Shown: positions 27,874 to 36,352 of the stretch, piece after piece
How positions within the stretch are numbered: the first letter of the stretch is position 1
How the letters are laid out: each line of letters starts with the position of its first letter
Origin: Candidatus Babeliales bacterium
GTDB lineage: Bacteria; Babelota; Babeliae; Babelales; UASB340
Direction of reading: 5' to 3'
Assembly: GCA_023133515.1 (NCBI GenBank)
Contig: JAGLWI010000009.1
Span: forward strand, 1 to 64,000
DNA length: 64,000 nt
Made by a program: the position numbers and the translations under genes
The notes under the pieces: generated by a model
The model's input: only the letters and a program-made list of their open reading frames with translations
Told to the model about the DNA's origin: nothing
The model's database searches: none

Positions 27874-29955
27874 TTAAGATGACATTGTGCGTTCATCCTG
27901 AGCTATAATTTTTTCTGCATCTTCAATTACCGATCCGTTGAATCCTTGATTTTTTAGTATGTCGAGAGCAATATGTTGATCAGAGGCACCTTGTTGAAGT
28001 TTGTATGGATATTCGATATTTCCGTTTTTATATTGATTTACTGTTACTTTATAGTTACTGAAAGTTTCAGTATTATTTTCAAGGTTTGTTAGAATTGGAA
28101 AATGTGTTGCAATAAGACTTATACTATTTTTAAATGTTCCAATGTGCGTTGCAACTGAATATGCAGCGGCTGCACCTTCAACAGGAGATGTTCCATTAAA
28201 TATCTCATCAAAAACTGTAAAATTAAATTCACCTTCTTTTGAGTTTTTGATTTTGTCAATTAGATTTTGTGTTCGCAAAACTTCAGCTTTGAAAAGTGAA
28301 TTTCCTTCATTAACATTATCTGTAATATTCAGATATGTTGATATTGATTTAAATGGCGTAAATGTAAGAGATGATGCAGGAGCAATTCCTAATGTTTGTG
28401 CCATGATTAAACATAGTGTTATTGATTTAAGTATACAAGATTTTCCGCCAGCATTAGGACCCGTTATTACCATATTTGGTCTATAGTTTTCTGTTCCAAC
28501 TATTAGATTATTTGTAACAACTTTATTGATGTTAATAAGTGGATGCCAAAATTCTTCTGCTTTAATAAAAGGTTTTTCTGATTTTGCAAAATTTGCAAAA
28601 CAAAATTTGACTTGTTTTTTTTCAAATTCATTGAATAATTTTGCACAAGAAAGATAGGCATCAAGATTTCCTACTGCTTCAACAAGATTTTCCAATTTCT
28701 TTTTTGTTTTTTTTAGCAGAAGATTAGTTGTTAATATTATACCTTTGTGTGAAAATAATGAGGCTTTATTTTTAAGAGTTTCTGATTGAATAAGATTAAG
28801 GAGTTTATTTAAGGAATCATTTTCATTTACGTCTTCTTCAAAAAATGTTTTTATTCCTTTAAATTCTTTAAAATTTGAAAGTTTAGGATTTGTTTTGATA
28901 AGTTCATACAAGTCAATTGTTTTTCTCATATATTGTGTAATTTTTATGAGAAAAGTTTGAGTTATTTCCTCAGTTAAAAACATGTTAGAAATCCATTTTA
29001 ATTCCCATATTCCATAGAAACTACAAAAATAGCCTGCTATAATTGCAACAAGACTACGCACGATCCATGGGTTTTTTATTTTCCATAAATAAGGAAAAGA
29101 GAAACCGGCATAACCAATATGTTTTTTTGAAAATTGTTTTAATTTTTGTGGGATATTAAGAAAATTGGTGGTATTAAGTATACCGTAAGTTATAAGTGCA
29201 AATCCTGCTGCTATAGATATGGATGTTTGTAGTAAAGAGCTGGAGCGGTTATACAGGTATTTGATTAAAAGAGCAGTTGTGTTGTCATTTAATTTTTCTG
29301 TTCCTGGAATTGAAAAGTAATAAAGTCTATCCATGTATTTAAATAACTGTCGTTCCCAGATAGCAAGTAAAACTCTTTCACCTTTGTCCATTTCGGAAAA
29401 AATTTTGTCGAGACTTTCTCTTAGTTTATCGTTAGTTAACAGTGTTTTTATAATTTCTTGTCTGGCTTTAATTTTTTCTGTATTTGCTGTAGGTAGAGCA
29501 AGTTTTTTATAAAGGCTAACTTTTCCTACTTCTGTTTTAGTTCTGTCAATTGCTTGAGCAACGTAATTTTCATCCTTACTTGGAGCAGCGAAAAGGTCAA
29601 GATCTTCCCATGTTGTGGTAATTTCTTTGTTGTTGAAGGGAATTTTTCTTTTACTGAGATATTGTTTTTTTTCTTGCTCGCTTAACAAATGAAAAGCTCT
29701 CATTCTTTTGTGGCGAGGTTTTGGATTTAATATTTCTTTTCTTTGCCACTTTAGATATTCTTTGTGGTTGTCAAAATCAATCCATTTAGCGTTCCAAGTA
29801 AACATTTTGAAATTTATATCTTTAATTTTATTGGCGATAGTTTCAATTTTTTTAGTTTTAGATTTCTTATTTGTTTCACAAAACAAATTTATGCAAGAAA
29901 AATTTAAAAAATAGAGTATTAAAAATAATGTATTTAATTTAAATAACTTTTTCAT
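27874..29955 (-). CDS. membrane-anchored MutS-family ATPase
   Basis: I place the start at the ATG at 29955, preceded by AAGGAAAA; a longer frame starts seven codons upstream without such a site. The N-terminus is a signal sequence or anchor (about 1-24) and two more hydrophobic stretches lie at about 240-268 and 300-330. The C-terminal part is a MutS domain V ATPase: Walker A GPNAGGKS (about 500-507), Walker B TVFDEIFNGTSP near 577, and the ATHF histidine near 613. The family's DNA-binding mismatch domain I (FYE motif) is not visible. It resembles the MutS-like ATPases of unknown role rather than repair MutS. The final residues (QDERTMSS) are encoded by a copy of an interspersed repeat. Confidence 0.82.
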   Translation of the reverse strand: MKKLFKLNTLFLILYFLNFSCINLFCETNKKSKTKKIETIANKIKDINFKMFTWNAKWIDFDNHKEYLKWQRKEILNPKPRHKRMRAFHLLSEQEKKQYLSKRKIPFNNKEITTTWEDLDLFAAPSKDENYVAQAIDRTKTEVGKVSLYKKLALPTANTEKIKARQEIIKTLLTNDKLRESLDKIFSEMDKGERVLLAIWERQLFKYMDRLYYFSIPGTEKLNDNTTALLIKYLYNRSSSLLQTSISIAAGFALITYGILNTTNFLNIPQKLKQFSKKHIGYAGFSFPYLWKIKNPWIVRSLVAIIAGYFCSFYGIWELKWISNMFLTEEITQTFLIKITQYMRKTIDLYELIKTNPKLSNFKEFKGIKTFFEEDVNENDSLNKLLNLIQSETLKNKASLFSHKGIILTTNLLLKKTKKKLENLVEAVGNLDAYLSCAKLFNEFEKKQVKFCFANFAKSEKPFIKAEEFWHPLININKVVTNNLIVGTENYRPNMVITGPNAGGKSCILKSITLCLIMAQTLGIAPASSLTFTPFKSISTYLNITDNVNEGNSLFKAEVLRTQNLIDKIKNSKEGEFNFTVFDEIFNGTSPVEGAAAAYSVATHIGTFKNSISLIATHFPILTNLENNTETFSNYKVTVNQYKNGNIEYPYKLQQGASDQHIALDILKNQGFNGSVIEDAEKIIAQDERTMSS
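27888..27910 (+). repeat. interspersed repeat overlapping the 3' end of the MutS-like gene
   Basis: TGCGTTCATCCTGAGCT (27888-27904) differs from bases 62635-62651 in the repeat island at a single position. It encodes, on the minus strand, the last residues of the MutS-like protein. It also matches 26513-26535 on the other side of pepP. Confidence 0.6.
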
Positions 29956-30155
29956 GTGAATTTTCCTTGAATGCATTGAATGTGTGGTGAAAAATTTAGA
30001 TTAGCAATCTAGAAAATTAGATACATTTTGTCAATATTTGTTTGCTAATTTTAAAAGAGCTCTTTTTTTGTTATTATTATTAATTAATAATATTCGTAAA
30101 AATGTTTTGTTATTTATTATATTTTGTGAAATTTATTAAGAAAAGATAAAAAAAT

Positions 30156-31820
30156 ATGAGTATAAGCGTTCTTATTGAAAAAGTGATTAAAAAAAATACA
30201 AAATTTATTATAGTTACTGGTGGAGTATGTTCATCATTAGGTAAAGGTGTTTTGACATCATCTATTGGGGTTTTGCTTAAAAATTCAGGATATACACTCT
30301 CTGTTGTCAAATGGGATCCTTATCTTAATGTTGATCCTGGAACAATGTCTCCATTGGTTCATGGTGAGGTTTTTGTTACAGATGATGGAGCTGAAACAGA
30401 TTTGGATTTAGGACATTATGAAAGAATTTTGGGCATTCGCCTAACTAAAGATTCATCTGTTTCTTCTGGAAAAATATTTAAAGAGATTTTAGATTCTGAG
30501 AGGCAAGGAAAATTTTTAGGAAGAGACATTCAGTATGTTCCACACGTTGTAGAAGTAATACAAAGACGACTTTTAAAACTTGCTCTTGGTTCTAAATTAG
30601 ATTTTGTTTTAGTTGAAATTGGTGGAACTGTTGGGGATATGGAAGGAATAGCTTTTTTAGAATCAATACGTCAACTTAGAATGAAGCTTCCAGAAAAACA
30701 GTTGATGCTTTGTCATTTAAGTCTTGTTCCATATCTGAGTTGGGCAAATGAACTTAAAACTAAGCCAACACAGCATAGTGTTATTTTTTTAAAAAAAGCT
30801 GGTTTAGCGCCGGATGCACTTTTTTTAAGATTAGATAGAGGAATTGATTTAAAAGAAAGAAATAAGCTTTCTGTGATGTGTGGGATAGAAAAAGAATTAA
30901 TTTTTGAAGATTTGACTTTGAATCCTTTATCAAAACTTTTTGTTGACCTTGAAAAGCAGGGGTTAAATGAAAAAATTCAAAAGTGGTTTGGAATTAAAAA
31001 GGTTAAAAAAACAGATATTAGTGGTTGGAAAAAGTTAATTCAAGTTATATCGAAAGCTAAAAAGATATTGAATATTGGGTTAATTGCAAAATACGTTGGT
31101 AGTAATGATCCATATCTGAGTGTGATAAAAGCTCTTGAGTCAGCTGGATACTTGCAAGGTTATAAAGTAAATATTGAGTTAATTGAGGCAGAAAAGTTGG
31201 TGTTTGAAGGATACGGTTCGGCAGGAAGTTTTTGGAAAAAGCTTAAAAAAGTTGATGGTATTGTAATCCCTGGAGGTTTTGATGAGCGGGGAGCAGAGGG
31301 AAAAATATTGGCCGCAAGATGGGCACGAGAAAAGAAAGTTCCATTTTTAGGTTTATGTTTAGGTATGCAGATAATGTTGATTGAATTCGCTAGATCGATG
31401 CTAAAATTAAAAAATGCTTCTAGTACAGAATTTGATAAAAAAACTAAGTATCCAATAATTTCTCTTTTAGAAGAGCAAAAAGAAATTTCTATTAAAGGTG
31501 GAACTATGAGGCTTGGCGCTTATCCTTGTTATTTAAAGTCTGGTACTCAGGCTTCTGCAATCTATAAAAAGAAAGAGATTTTGGAAAGACATCGTCATAG
31601 ATATGAATTTAATAATAAATATAGAAACATGTTTGAAAAATATGGGATTGTTTTTTCAGGTATTTATAAAAAAGAAAATTTGGTTGAAATAGCTGAATTT
31701 AAAGATCATCCTTTTATGATTGGTTGTCAATTTCATCCAGAATTTTTATCAACGCCGCTAAAATCACATCCACTTTTCAAGGAATTTATAAAAAATGCGA
31801 TAAAAACCTCTAAAAGATAA
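30156..31820 (+). CDS. pyrG: CTP synthase
   Basis: Converts UTP to CTP with ammonia from glutamine. The N-terminal synthetase domain has KFIIVTGGVCSSLGKGVLTSS (about 16-36, the nucleotide loop) and VVKWDPYLNVDPGTMSP. The C-terminal class I glutamine amidotransferase domain has the nucleophile Cys in FLGLCLGMQ, the HRHRYEFNN segment and the catalytic His and Glu in QFHPEFLS. At 554 residues it has normal length. The extra 14 residues before KFII are slightly long. It stands alone, head to head with the MutS-like gene. Confidence 0.97.
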   Translation: MSISVLIEKVIKKNTKFIIVTGGVCSSLGKGVLTSSIGVLLKNSGYTLSVVKWDPYLNVDPGTMSPLVHGEVFVTDDGAETDLDLGHYERILGIRLTKDSSVSSGKIFKEILDSERQGKFLGRDIQYVPHVVEVIQRRLLKLALGSKLDFVLVEIGGTVGDMEGIAFLESIRQLRMKLPEKQLMLCHLSLVPYLSWANELKTKPTQHSVIFLKKAGLAPDALFLRLDRGIDLKERNKLSVMCGIEKELIFEDLTLNPLSKLFVDLEKQGLNEKIQKWFGIKKVKKTDISGWKKLIQVISKAKKILNIGLIAKYVGSNDPYLSVIKALESAGYLQGYKVNIELIEAEKLVFEGYGSAGSFWKKLKKVDGIVIPGGFDERGAEGKILAARWAREKKVPFLGLCLGMQIMLIEFARSMLKLKNASSTEFDKKTKYPIISLLEEQKEISIKGGTMRLGAYPCYLKSGTQASAIYKKKEILERHRHRYEFNNKYRNMFEKYGIVFSGIYKKENLVEIAEFKDHPFMIGCQFHPEFLSTPLKSHPLFKEFIKNAIKTSKR

Positions 31821-31971
31821 TAGTTAAATGTGTTTGACCAGATTTGTTTTTTGTTTTAAAATTTGAAAGAATATTCTTTTGTTTCTGAAGGATATAATCG
31901 TTTACATTAAAATTTGAAGAAAAAAGTTAATATTTTTTGTATTTTAATCATTTAAAAGGATTTTGATAATC

Positions 31972-32418
31972 ATGGATATGAATAAAAGTTTCTTTTTAAG
32001 AAAAGAAGACAGAAAGCCTAATTGGCGAGTTATGGATGCTTCAGGAATGATTTTGGGAAGATTGGCTACACGGGTTGCTACTATTCTTATAGGAAAAGAT
32101 AAACCTGAATATACCCCTCACACTGACACAGGAGATTATGTAATAATTACTAATTGTGAAAAGATAATGTTGAGTGGCAATAAGTTTGAAGATAAGATTT
32201 ATAGATTTTTTTCTGGTTGGAGAGGTGGCCTTAAAGAAAAAAGCGCAAAAGAAGTTTTTAAAAAAGATCCAACATTGTTGATTAAGTATGCTGTTAAAAG
32301 AATGCTTCCTAAAAGTCGTCTTGGACGTCAGATGTTTAAAAAATTAAAGGTTTATTCAGGAAGTGAGCATCCTCATAAAGCTCAAGTATCTTCTTTTGAA
32401 GGTGAACCAAAAAAATAA
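31972..32418 (+). CDS. rplM: 50S ribosomal protein L13
   Basis: The ATG at 31972 is preferred: AAAAGGA lies 11 bases upstream, whereas an in-frame TTG at 31963 would nearly touch it. The 148-residue protein shows NWRVMDASGMILGRLATRVATIL, the GDYVIITNCEKIMLSGNK core and MLPKSRLGRQMFKKLKVYSG. L13 is an early 23S rRNA-binding protein. Its usual operon partner rpsI does not follow; a small minus-strand gene lies there instead. Confidence 0.95.
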   Translation: MDMNKSFFLRKEDRKPNWRVMDASGMILGRLATRVATILIGKDKPEYTPHTDTGDYVIITNCEKIMLSGNKFEDKIYRFFSGWRGGLKEKSAKEVFKKDPTLLIKYAVKRMLPKSRLGRQMFKKLKVYSGSEHPHKAQVSSFEGEPKK

Positions 32419-32443
32419 ATTTGTTCGTGTTTTTTATAAATAC

Positions 32444-32875
32444 TTACTTTTTTGGGAATTGTTCAGTTATAAATTCTACAGAATAACCTTTTGATGATTT
32501 TTGTATTTTGACTAGAGTATTTTCATTTATAGTAAATGTTATTTTACCATGTCTGGGTGCAATTATTCCAGGAACACTAATTTTTAAAAAATGTTTTTTT
32601 GAAGATATTCTTTCAATTATTCTGGCTTCTATTTCTACTTTTGAATTTGCTCGAACATCATTTTTTAAAAAGGGTGTTTTGCTTATGTTTAGAAAAAATT
32701 CAGCACCATTTCTTATCTCTTTTGCTACCGCTTTCCCATTTATTTTTATGTATACTAGTGTGCTTATGTTTAAATCTTTTTCAATTGTTTTTACCATTAA
32801 ACTAAGTGGTTTGCATACAGAATAAAAAGCACCAAAAATCATTAATAATGTTATTAAAATTGTAATTTTTTTCAT
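32444..32875 (-). CDS. small secreted beta-rich protein of unknown function (143 aa)
   Basis: Signal peptide at residues 1-21 (MKKITILITLLMIFGAFYSV). The mature part has alternating hydrophobic residues that suggest beta strands (STLVYIKINGKAVAK, KVEIEARIIERIS, KITFTINENTLVKI). The ribosome binding site is GGAGAA. I do not recognise a family. It sits between rplM and lpxC on the opposite strand and is probably monocistronic. Confidence 0.65.
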   Translation of the reverse strand: MKKITILITLLMIFGAFYSVCKPLSLMVKTIEKDLNISTLVYIKINGKAVAKEIRNGAEFFLNISKTPFLKNDVRANSKVEIEARIIERISSKKHFLKISVPGIIAPRHGKITFTINENTLVKIQKSSKGYSVEFITEQFPKK

Positions 32876-33054
32876 TTTTCTCCTTTTTATTATAAAAATA
32901 ACAAAATTTCAAATAGAAAATCAATAACTTGAGAATAAAGTTTTAATTGGAATTTAAAGATCTTTCGAATTTATTATCTGAGTTTGAAAAAAAATGATAA
33001 ACTTTTAATTACAGAAAATTAATATTGATTTTTAAAAGTGTAATGAGATTTTTG

Positions 33055-33927
33055 ATGAAACAAAGAACATTGAATAACAAAATTTGTTTTGAAGGGGTTG
33101 GTGTTCATTTGGGTTTGTCTTCTTCAATTATTCTTAATCCTGCTCCTGCTGATTCTGGTATTATTTTTGTAAATTCAAAGTTTCCAAAAGAAAAGATAAA
33201 AATAGGGAATATAATTCCTCAAGTTGCTATGCACGCTTCTGTTATTAAGAGCGAAAATTGGATGTTGAGTACAGTTGAGCATTTGATGGCCACAATTAAT
33301 GCATTTGGAATAGATAATCTTTTGATTGAAGTGGATGGTTTTGAAATACCTATTTTGGATGGAAGTGCATTATCATTTGCTTATGAAATAGAATGTGTTG
33401 GATTAAAAGAGCAAGATAATCCTAAAAAATTTTTAACACCTAAAAAAGTTTTAGAGTTTAAAGATCAAAAAGACGATCGTTATATAAAAATTATACCGGC
33501 AAGATTTTTCAATGATATTAATTCATATGATACAAATTTATATTTTGATTATCTTGCAGATTTTGCTCATCCATTAGTAAGACAGAATAGGTTACATGGA
33601 ATTATGTCGGCAGATTACTTTATTGAAAACATAGCTCCAGCAAGAACTTTTGGTTTTTTGGAACAACTTCCTTTTTTAAGAAGGCATGGTCTTGCAAAAG
33701 GTACTACTCTTGGAAATACAGTTGTAATTGGGGAAGAAGAGTTTTTGAATGATAGAAGATTTAAGGATGAGTTTGTACGTCACAAATTTCTTGATTTGAT
33801 AGGAGACTTAGCTCTTTTGGGAAAAAATCTTATTGGTACTGTTAATGCTAAAAAAACAGGACATAATTTTAACAGATTAGTTATAGAGCATTATATAAAC
33901 AATCCTGACATGTGGATGTTGATATAA
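33055..33927 (+). CDS. lpxC: UDP-3-O-acyl-N-acetylglucosamine deacetylase LpxC
   Basis: Committed step of lipid A synthesis, a zinc deacetylase. The start at 33055 (MKQRTL) matches the family N-terminus; an ATG at 33043 is also possible. The two-layer fold shows FEGVGVHLG, the first zinc histidine in LSTVEHLMA, the EVDGFEIPILDGSA segment, then ARTFGFL, and the second zinc His/Asp pair in VRHKFLDLIGDLALLG, with the catalytic-side His in KKTGHNFNRL. About 290 residues is normal. No other lpx gene adjoins it, but its presence with LptD indicates LPS. Confidence 0.95.
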   Translation: MKQRTLNNKICFEGVGVHLGLSSSIILNPAPADSGIIFVNSKFPKEKIKIGNIIPQVAMHASVIKSENWMLSTVEHLMATINAFGIDNLLIEVDGFEIPILDGSALSFAYEIECVGLKEQDNPKKFLTPKKVLEFKDQKDDRYIKIIPARFFNDINSYDTNLYFDYLADFAHPLVRQNRLHGIMSADYFIENIAPARTFGFLEQLPFLRRHGLAKGTTLGNTVVIGEEEFLNDRRFKDEFVRHKFLDLIGDLALLGKNLIGTVNAKKTGHNFNRLVIEHYINNPDMWMLI

Positions 33928-33933
33928 TTATTT

Positions 33934-35067
33934 TTATCTAAATTTCAATAATCTCAAAATGTCTTTATAAGTTAAATAAAGTATTAACCATAAAATTAAA
34001 ACCCATGAAGTAATATTTATAATAAGACGAATGATGTTAGGAATTTCACGTCTTATTATTGCTTCTATCGTTGCAAATAAAATTTGTCCACCATCCAATG
34101 CTCCGATTGGAAGAAGATTAATAATTGCTAAATTGATACTGATAAAAGCTAAAAATAAGAAGAGTGGGATAATTCCTTTTTGAGCAGTTTCAAATGTTTT
34201 AGTAATTATCATTACAGGTCCGCCTGCACCTGCTAATGATCGTGTTGTGATAAGATATTTTATAGCATATAAAGTTTGATAAAGAATATTATTTGTTGTT
34301 TTTATTCCTTGTGATATTGCAGAAAATATTGGATATTTTTCGTATTTTCCTTCTATCGGTGTAGTTTTTAATTCAAAAGAACCAATTAATTTGTTATTCA
34401 ATTCTTTTAATTCTATTGGAATTGTAATATCAATTAGTTTTTCTCCTCGCATGATTCCTAATTGAAGTTGTTCACTTTTATTTTGTGTCAGAGGAATTAT
34501 TAAAAGCTTATGTATTTCTGTAAGCAGTTTTTTAGGAGAGGAACTTAGTTTTTTGTTACTTATAGAAACAATTTTATCTCCGGGTTCTATTTTAAATTTT
34601 TCTTTAACTACATCCTCAATTTTTGAAGCAATATAAAACTCTACCTTTTTTTTTGGAATTCCTATGAAAAATAACATTGAATAAACTATATATGCAAAAA
34701 AGATATTAAATAATACGCCACCACTTAGGACTAATAGTTTTTGCCAGTATGGTTTTTGTGTGAATGAGTTTTCGTCATGTATTTTTGCGAGTTTTTGTTT
34801 ACCTTGACCAACTTCGGCTAACCCTGCTATTTCTACATATCCTCCCAAAGGAATAGCTGCTATACGAAAATTTGTTGATCCTATTTTTTTTTGTATGATT
34901 TTTGGTCCAAATCCTATAGAGAAAGTTGGAGTGTGAATTCCAAACATTTTGCAAAAGAAAAAATGTCCAAATTCATGGACCATTATTAATAAACCAAATC
35001 CGATAAACGCATATATTAGAGGAATTACTTTTGATGATACAAGTATAGACAAAGCATTTAAATTCAT
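33934..35067 (-). CDS. rseP: RIP metalloprotease RseP (site-2 protease)
   Basis: Intramembrane zinc protease that cleaves anti-sigma factors and remnant signal peptides. The first membrane helix holds HEFGH (residues 31-35); the third has the LDGGQILF motif near residue 322, which supplies the third zinc ligand Asp. Between them is FGPKI and AAIPLGGYVEIAG, and a PDZ domain (about 135-225). At 377 residues it has a single PDZ instead of the two found in E. coli RseP (450 aa). The gene converges on lpxC with six bases between the stops. Confidence 0.93.
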   Translation of the reverse strand: MNLNALSILVSSKVIPLIYAFIGFGLLIMVHEFGHFFFCKMFGIHTPTFSIGFGPKIIQKKIGSTNFRIAAIPLGGYVEIAGLAEVGQGKQKLAKIHDENSFTQKPYWQKLLVLSGGVLFNIFFAYIVYSMLFFIGIPKKKVEFYIASKIEDVVKEKFKIEPGDKIVSISNKKLSSSPKKLLTEIHKLLIIPLTQNKSEQLQLGIMRGEKLIDITIPIELKELNNKLIGSFELKTTPIEGKYEKYPIFSAISQGIKTTNNILYQTLYAIKYLITTRSLAGAGGPVMIITKTFETAQKGIIPLFLFLAFISINLAIINLLPIGALDGGQILFATIEAIIRREIPNIIRLIINITSWVLILWLILYLTYKDILRLLKFR

Positions 35068-35459
35068 TATTTTTTACCTTTCTATTCATTTGTTTTTCAA
35101 TTTTTATAAATTTTATTTTTTATTTATGTTATAACAACATAGCAAAAAATTACACATATGAAAAAGATTATTGGTATTGATTTTTAGATATTAGACTTTT
35201 ATATTGTTGCATGAAAATTAAAAATTTGAATTTACTTATTATTTAATCAATTTTTACTTGAAAAAAGTTAAAAAAAATATAAAATTATTAATCAATAGGG
35301 TCTTTTTTATTAGTGGCTCTTTATCTTTGTCTTTAAATTTGTAAATAATTAAGTTACAGATAGATAAAGTTTACAGATTGAATTTTGTGAATAATCAAGG
35401 AAATCTTGATAACAAAAAGAGTTAGATTTTAATTTTTTGGATTAATTTAGGATAATTTT
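35068..35459. other. 392-base spacer before the str operon, likely promoter and leader region
   Basis: No ORF, tRNA or repeat is seen here. The stretch between the divergent rseP and rpsL genes must hold both promoters, but its AT content makes box calling unreliable. A small hairpin (ATCAAG 35394-35399, CTTGAT 35405-35410, five-base loop) lies about 50 bases before rpsL in the leader; a regulatory role is speculative. TTGAAA at 35258 and TATAAA at 35278 are present at a sub-optimal spacing. Confidence 0.5.
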
Positions 35460-35843
35460 ATGCCAACTATAAACCAGCTTATTCGTTCAAGGCGAAAGTT
35501 AGTGACTAAAAAAACAAAATCTCCGGCGCTTGATAATTGCCCTCAAAGAAGAGGGGTTTGCGTACGTGTATATACTGTTACGCCTAAAAAACCTAATTCT
35601 GCTTTAAGAAAAGTTGCTAGAGTAAAATTGACAACAGGAAAAGAGGTAACTGCTTATATTCCTGGGGAAGGTCATAATCTTCAGGAACACTCGGTAGTTT
35701 TAGTTCGTGGTGGCAAGGTTAAAGATTTGCCAGGAGTAAAATATCATATTGTAAGAGGAACTCTTGATACAGCTGGGGTTGAAGGCAGAAAACAATCTCG
35801 TTCTTTGTATGGAGCTAAAAGAGAGAAGAAAGGGGTAGCCTGA
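35460..35843 (+). CDS. rpsL: 30S ribosomal protein S12
   Basis: First gene of the str-S10-spc-alpha supercluster. S12 forms part of the decoding centre. The protein has 127 residues with [11 protein letters not shown] (K43) and [10 protein letters not shown] (K88, D89), so both positions known for streptomycin resistance have the sensitive residue. [12 protein letters not shown] and the C-terminal [11 protein letters not shown] are also intact. Its TGA overlaps the rpsG ATG by one base (TGATG), implying coupled translation. Confidence 0.98.
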   Translation: MPTINQLIRSRRKLVTKKTKSPALDNCPQRRGVCVRVYTVTPKKPNSALRKVARVKLTTGKEVTAYIPGEGHNLQEHSVVLVRGGKVKDLPGVKYHIVRGTLDTAGVEGRKQSRSLYGAKREKKGVA

Positions 35844-36325
35844 TGCCTAGACGTAAAAGAGTTGGATTGATAAGAGATATTGGTGCTGATCCGCGTTTCA
35901 ATTCATTTTTAGTTCAAAAATTAATAAATATGATTATGATTAAAGGTAAAAAAAATTTAGCAAGAGCAATTGTTTATGAAGCCTTTGATATTTTGCTTGT
36001 GAAAGCAGAAAAAGATGAAAAAAAGGGATTTCAGATTTTTGAAAAAGCGATTGATCAAATAAAGCCTTCTGTTGAGGTTCGATCTCGTCGTGTTGGAGGG
36101 GGAGTTTATCAGATTCCTGCTGAGGTTCGTCCAAGAAGAGCTATGGCATTGGCTATTAGATGGCTTATTAATTCTGCTGCTGTTCGTGCAGATAAAACCA
36201 TGGGACAAAGACTTGCTAGCGAGATATTTGAAGCATCTCAAGGACGTGGAAATGCGATTAAAAAGAGGGCGGATGTTCATAGGATGGCTGAGGCTAATAG
36301 GGCTTTTTCACATTATGCATGGTAA
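35843..36325 (+). CDS. rpsG: 30S ribosomal protein S7
   Basis: 160-residue helical protein that organises the 3' domain of 16S rRNA. Family signatures are MPRRKRVG-like start, VYEAFDIL, VEVRSRRVGGGVYQIPAEVRPRRAMALAIRWL, and the C-terminal KKRADVHRMAEANRAFSHYAW. It starts within the rpsL stop and precedes fusA by 27 bases. S7 often autoregulates the str operon in other bacteria; no site could be recognised here. Confidence 0.98.
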   Translation: MPRRKRVGLIRDIGADPRFNSFLVQKLINMIMIKGKKNLARAIVYEAFDILLVKAEKDEKKGFQIFEKAIDQIKPSVEVRSRRVGGGVYQIPAEVRPRRAMALAIRWLINSAAVRADKTMGQRLASEIFEASQGRGNAIKKRADVHRMAEANRAFSHYAW

Positions 36326-36352
36326 ATAGTGTAGTTAGAGGTAAAGTAAATT

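Noticed and set aside
27874-29955. Assignment as mismatch-repair MutS
   Set aside because: The mismatch-recognition domain with its Phe-x-Glu motif is not visible and hydrophobic segments suggest a membrane protein.
32508-32825. Plus-strand open frames opposite the small secreted gene at 32444-32875
   Set aside because: The minus-strand frame has a signal peptide and a GGAGAA site; the opposite frames lack plausible start sites.
35258-35283. A sigma70 promoter before rpsL
   Set aside because: The spacing of about 14 bases between TTGAAA and TATAAA is too short and the region is too AT-rich to trust.
36072-36329. A plus-strand open frame overlapping rpsG in another frame
   Set aside because: rpsG is unmistakable in its own frame and the alternative encodes no recognisable protein.
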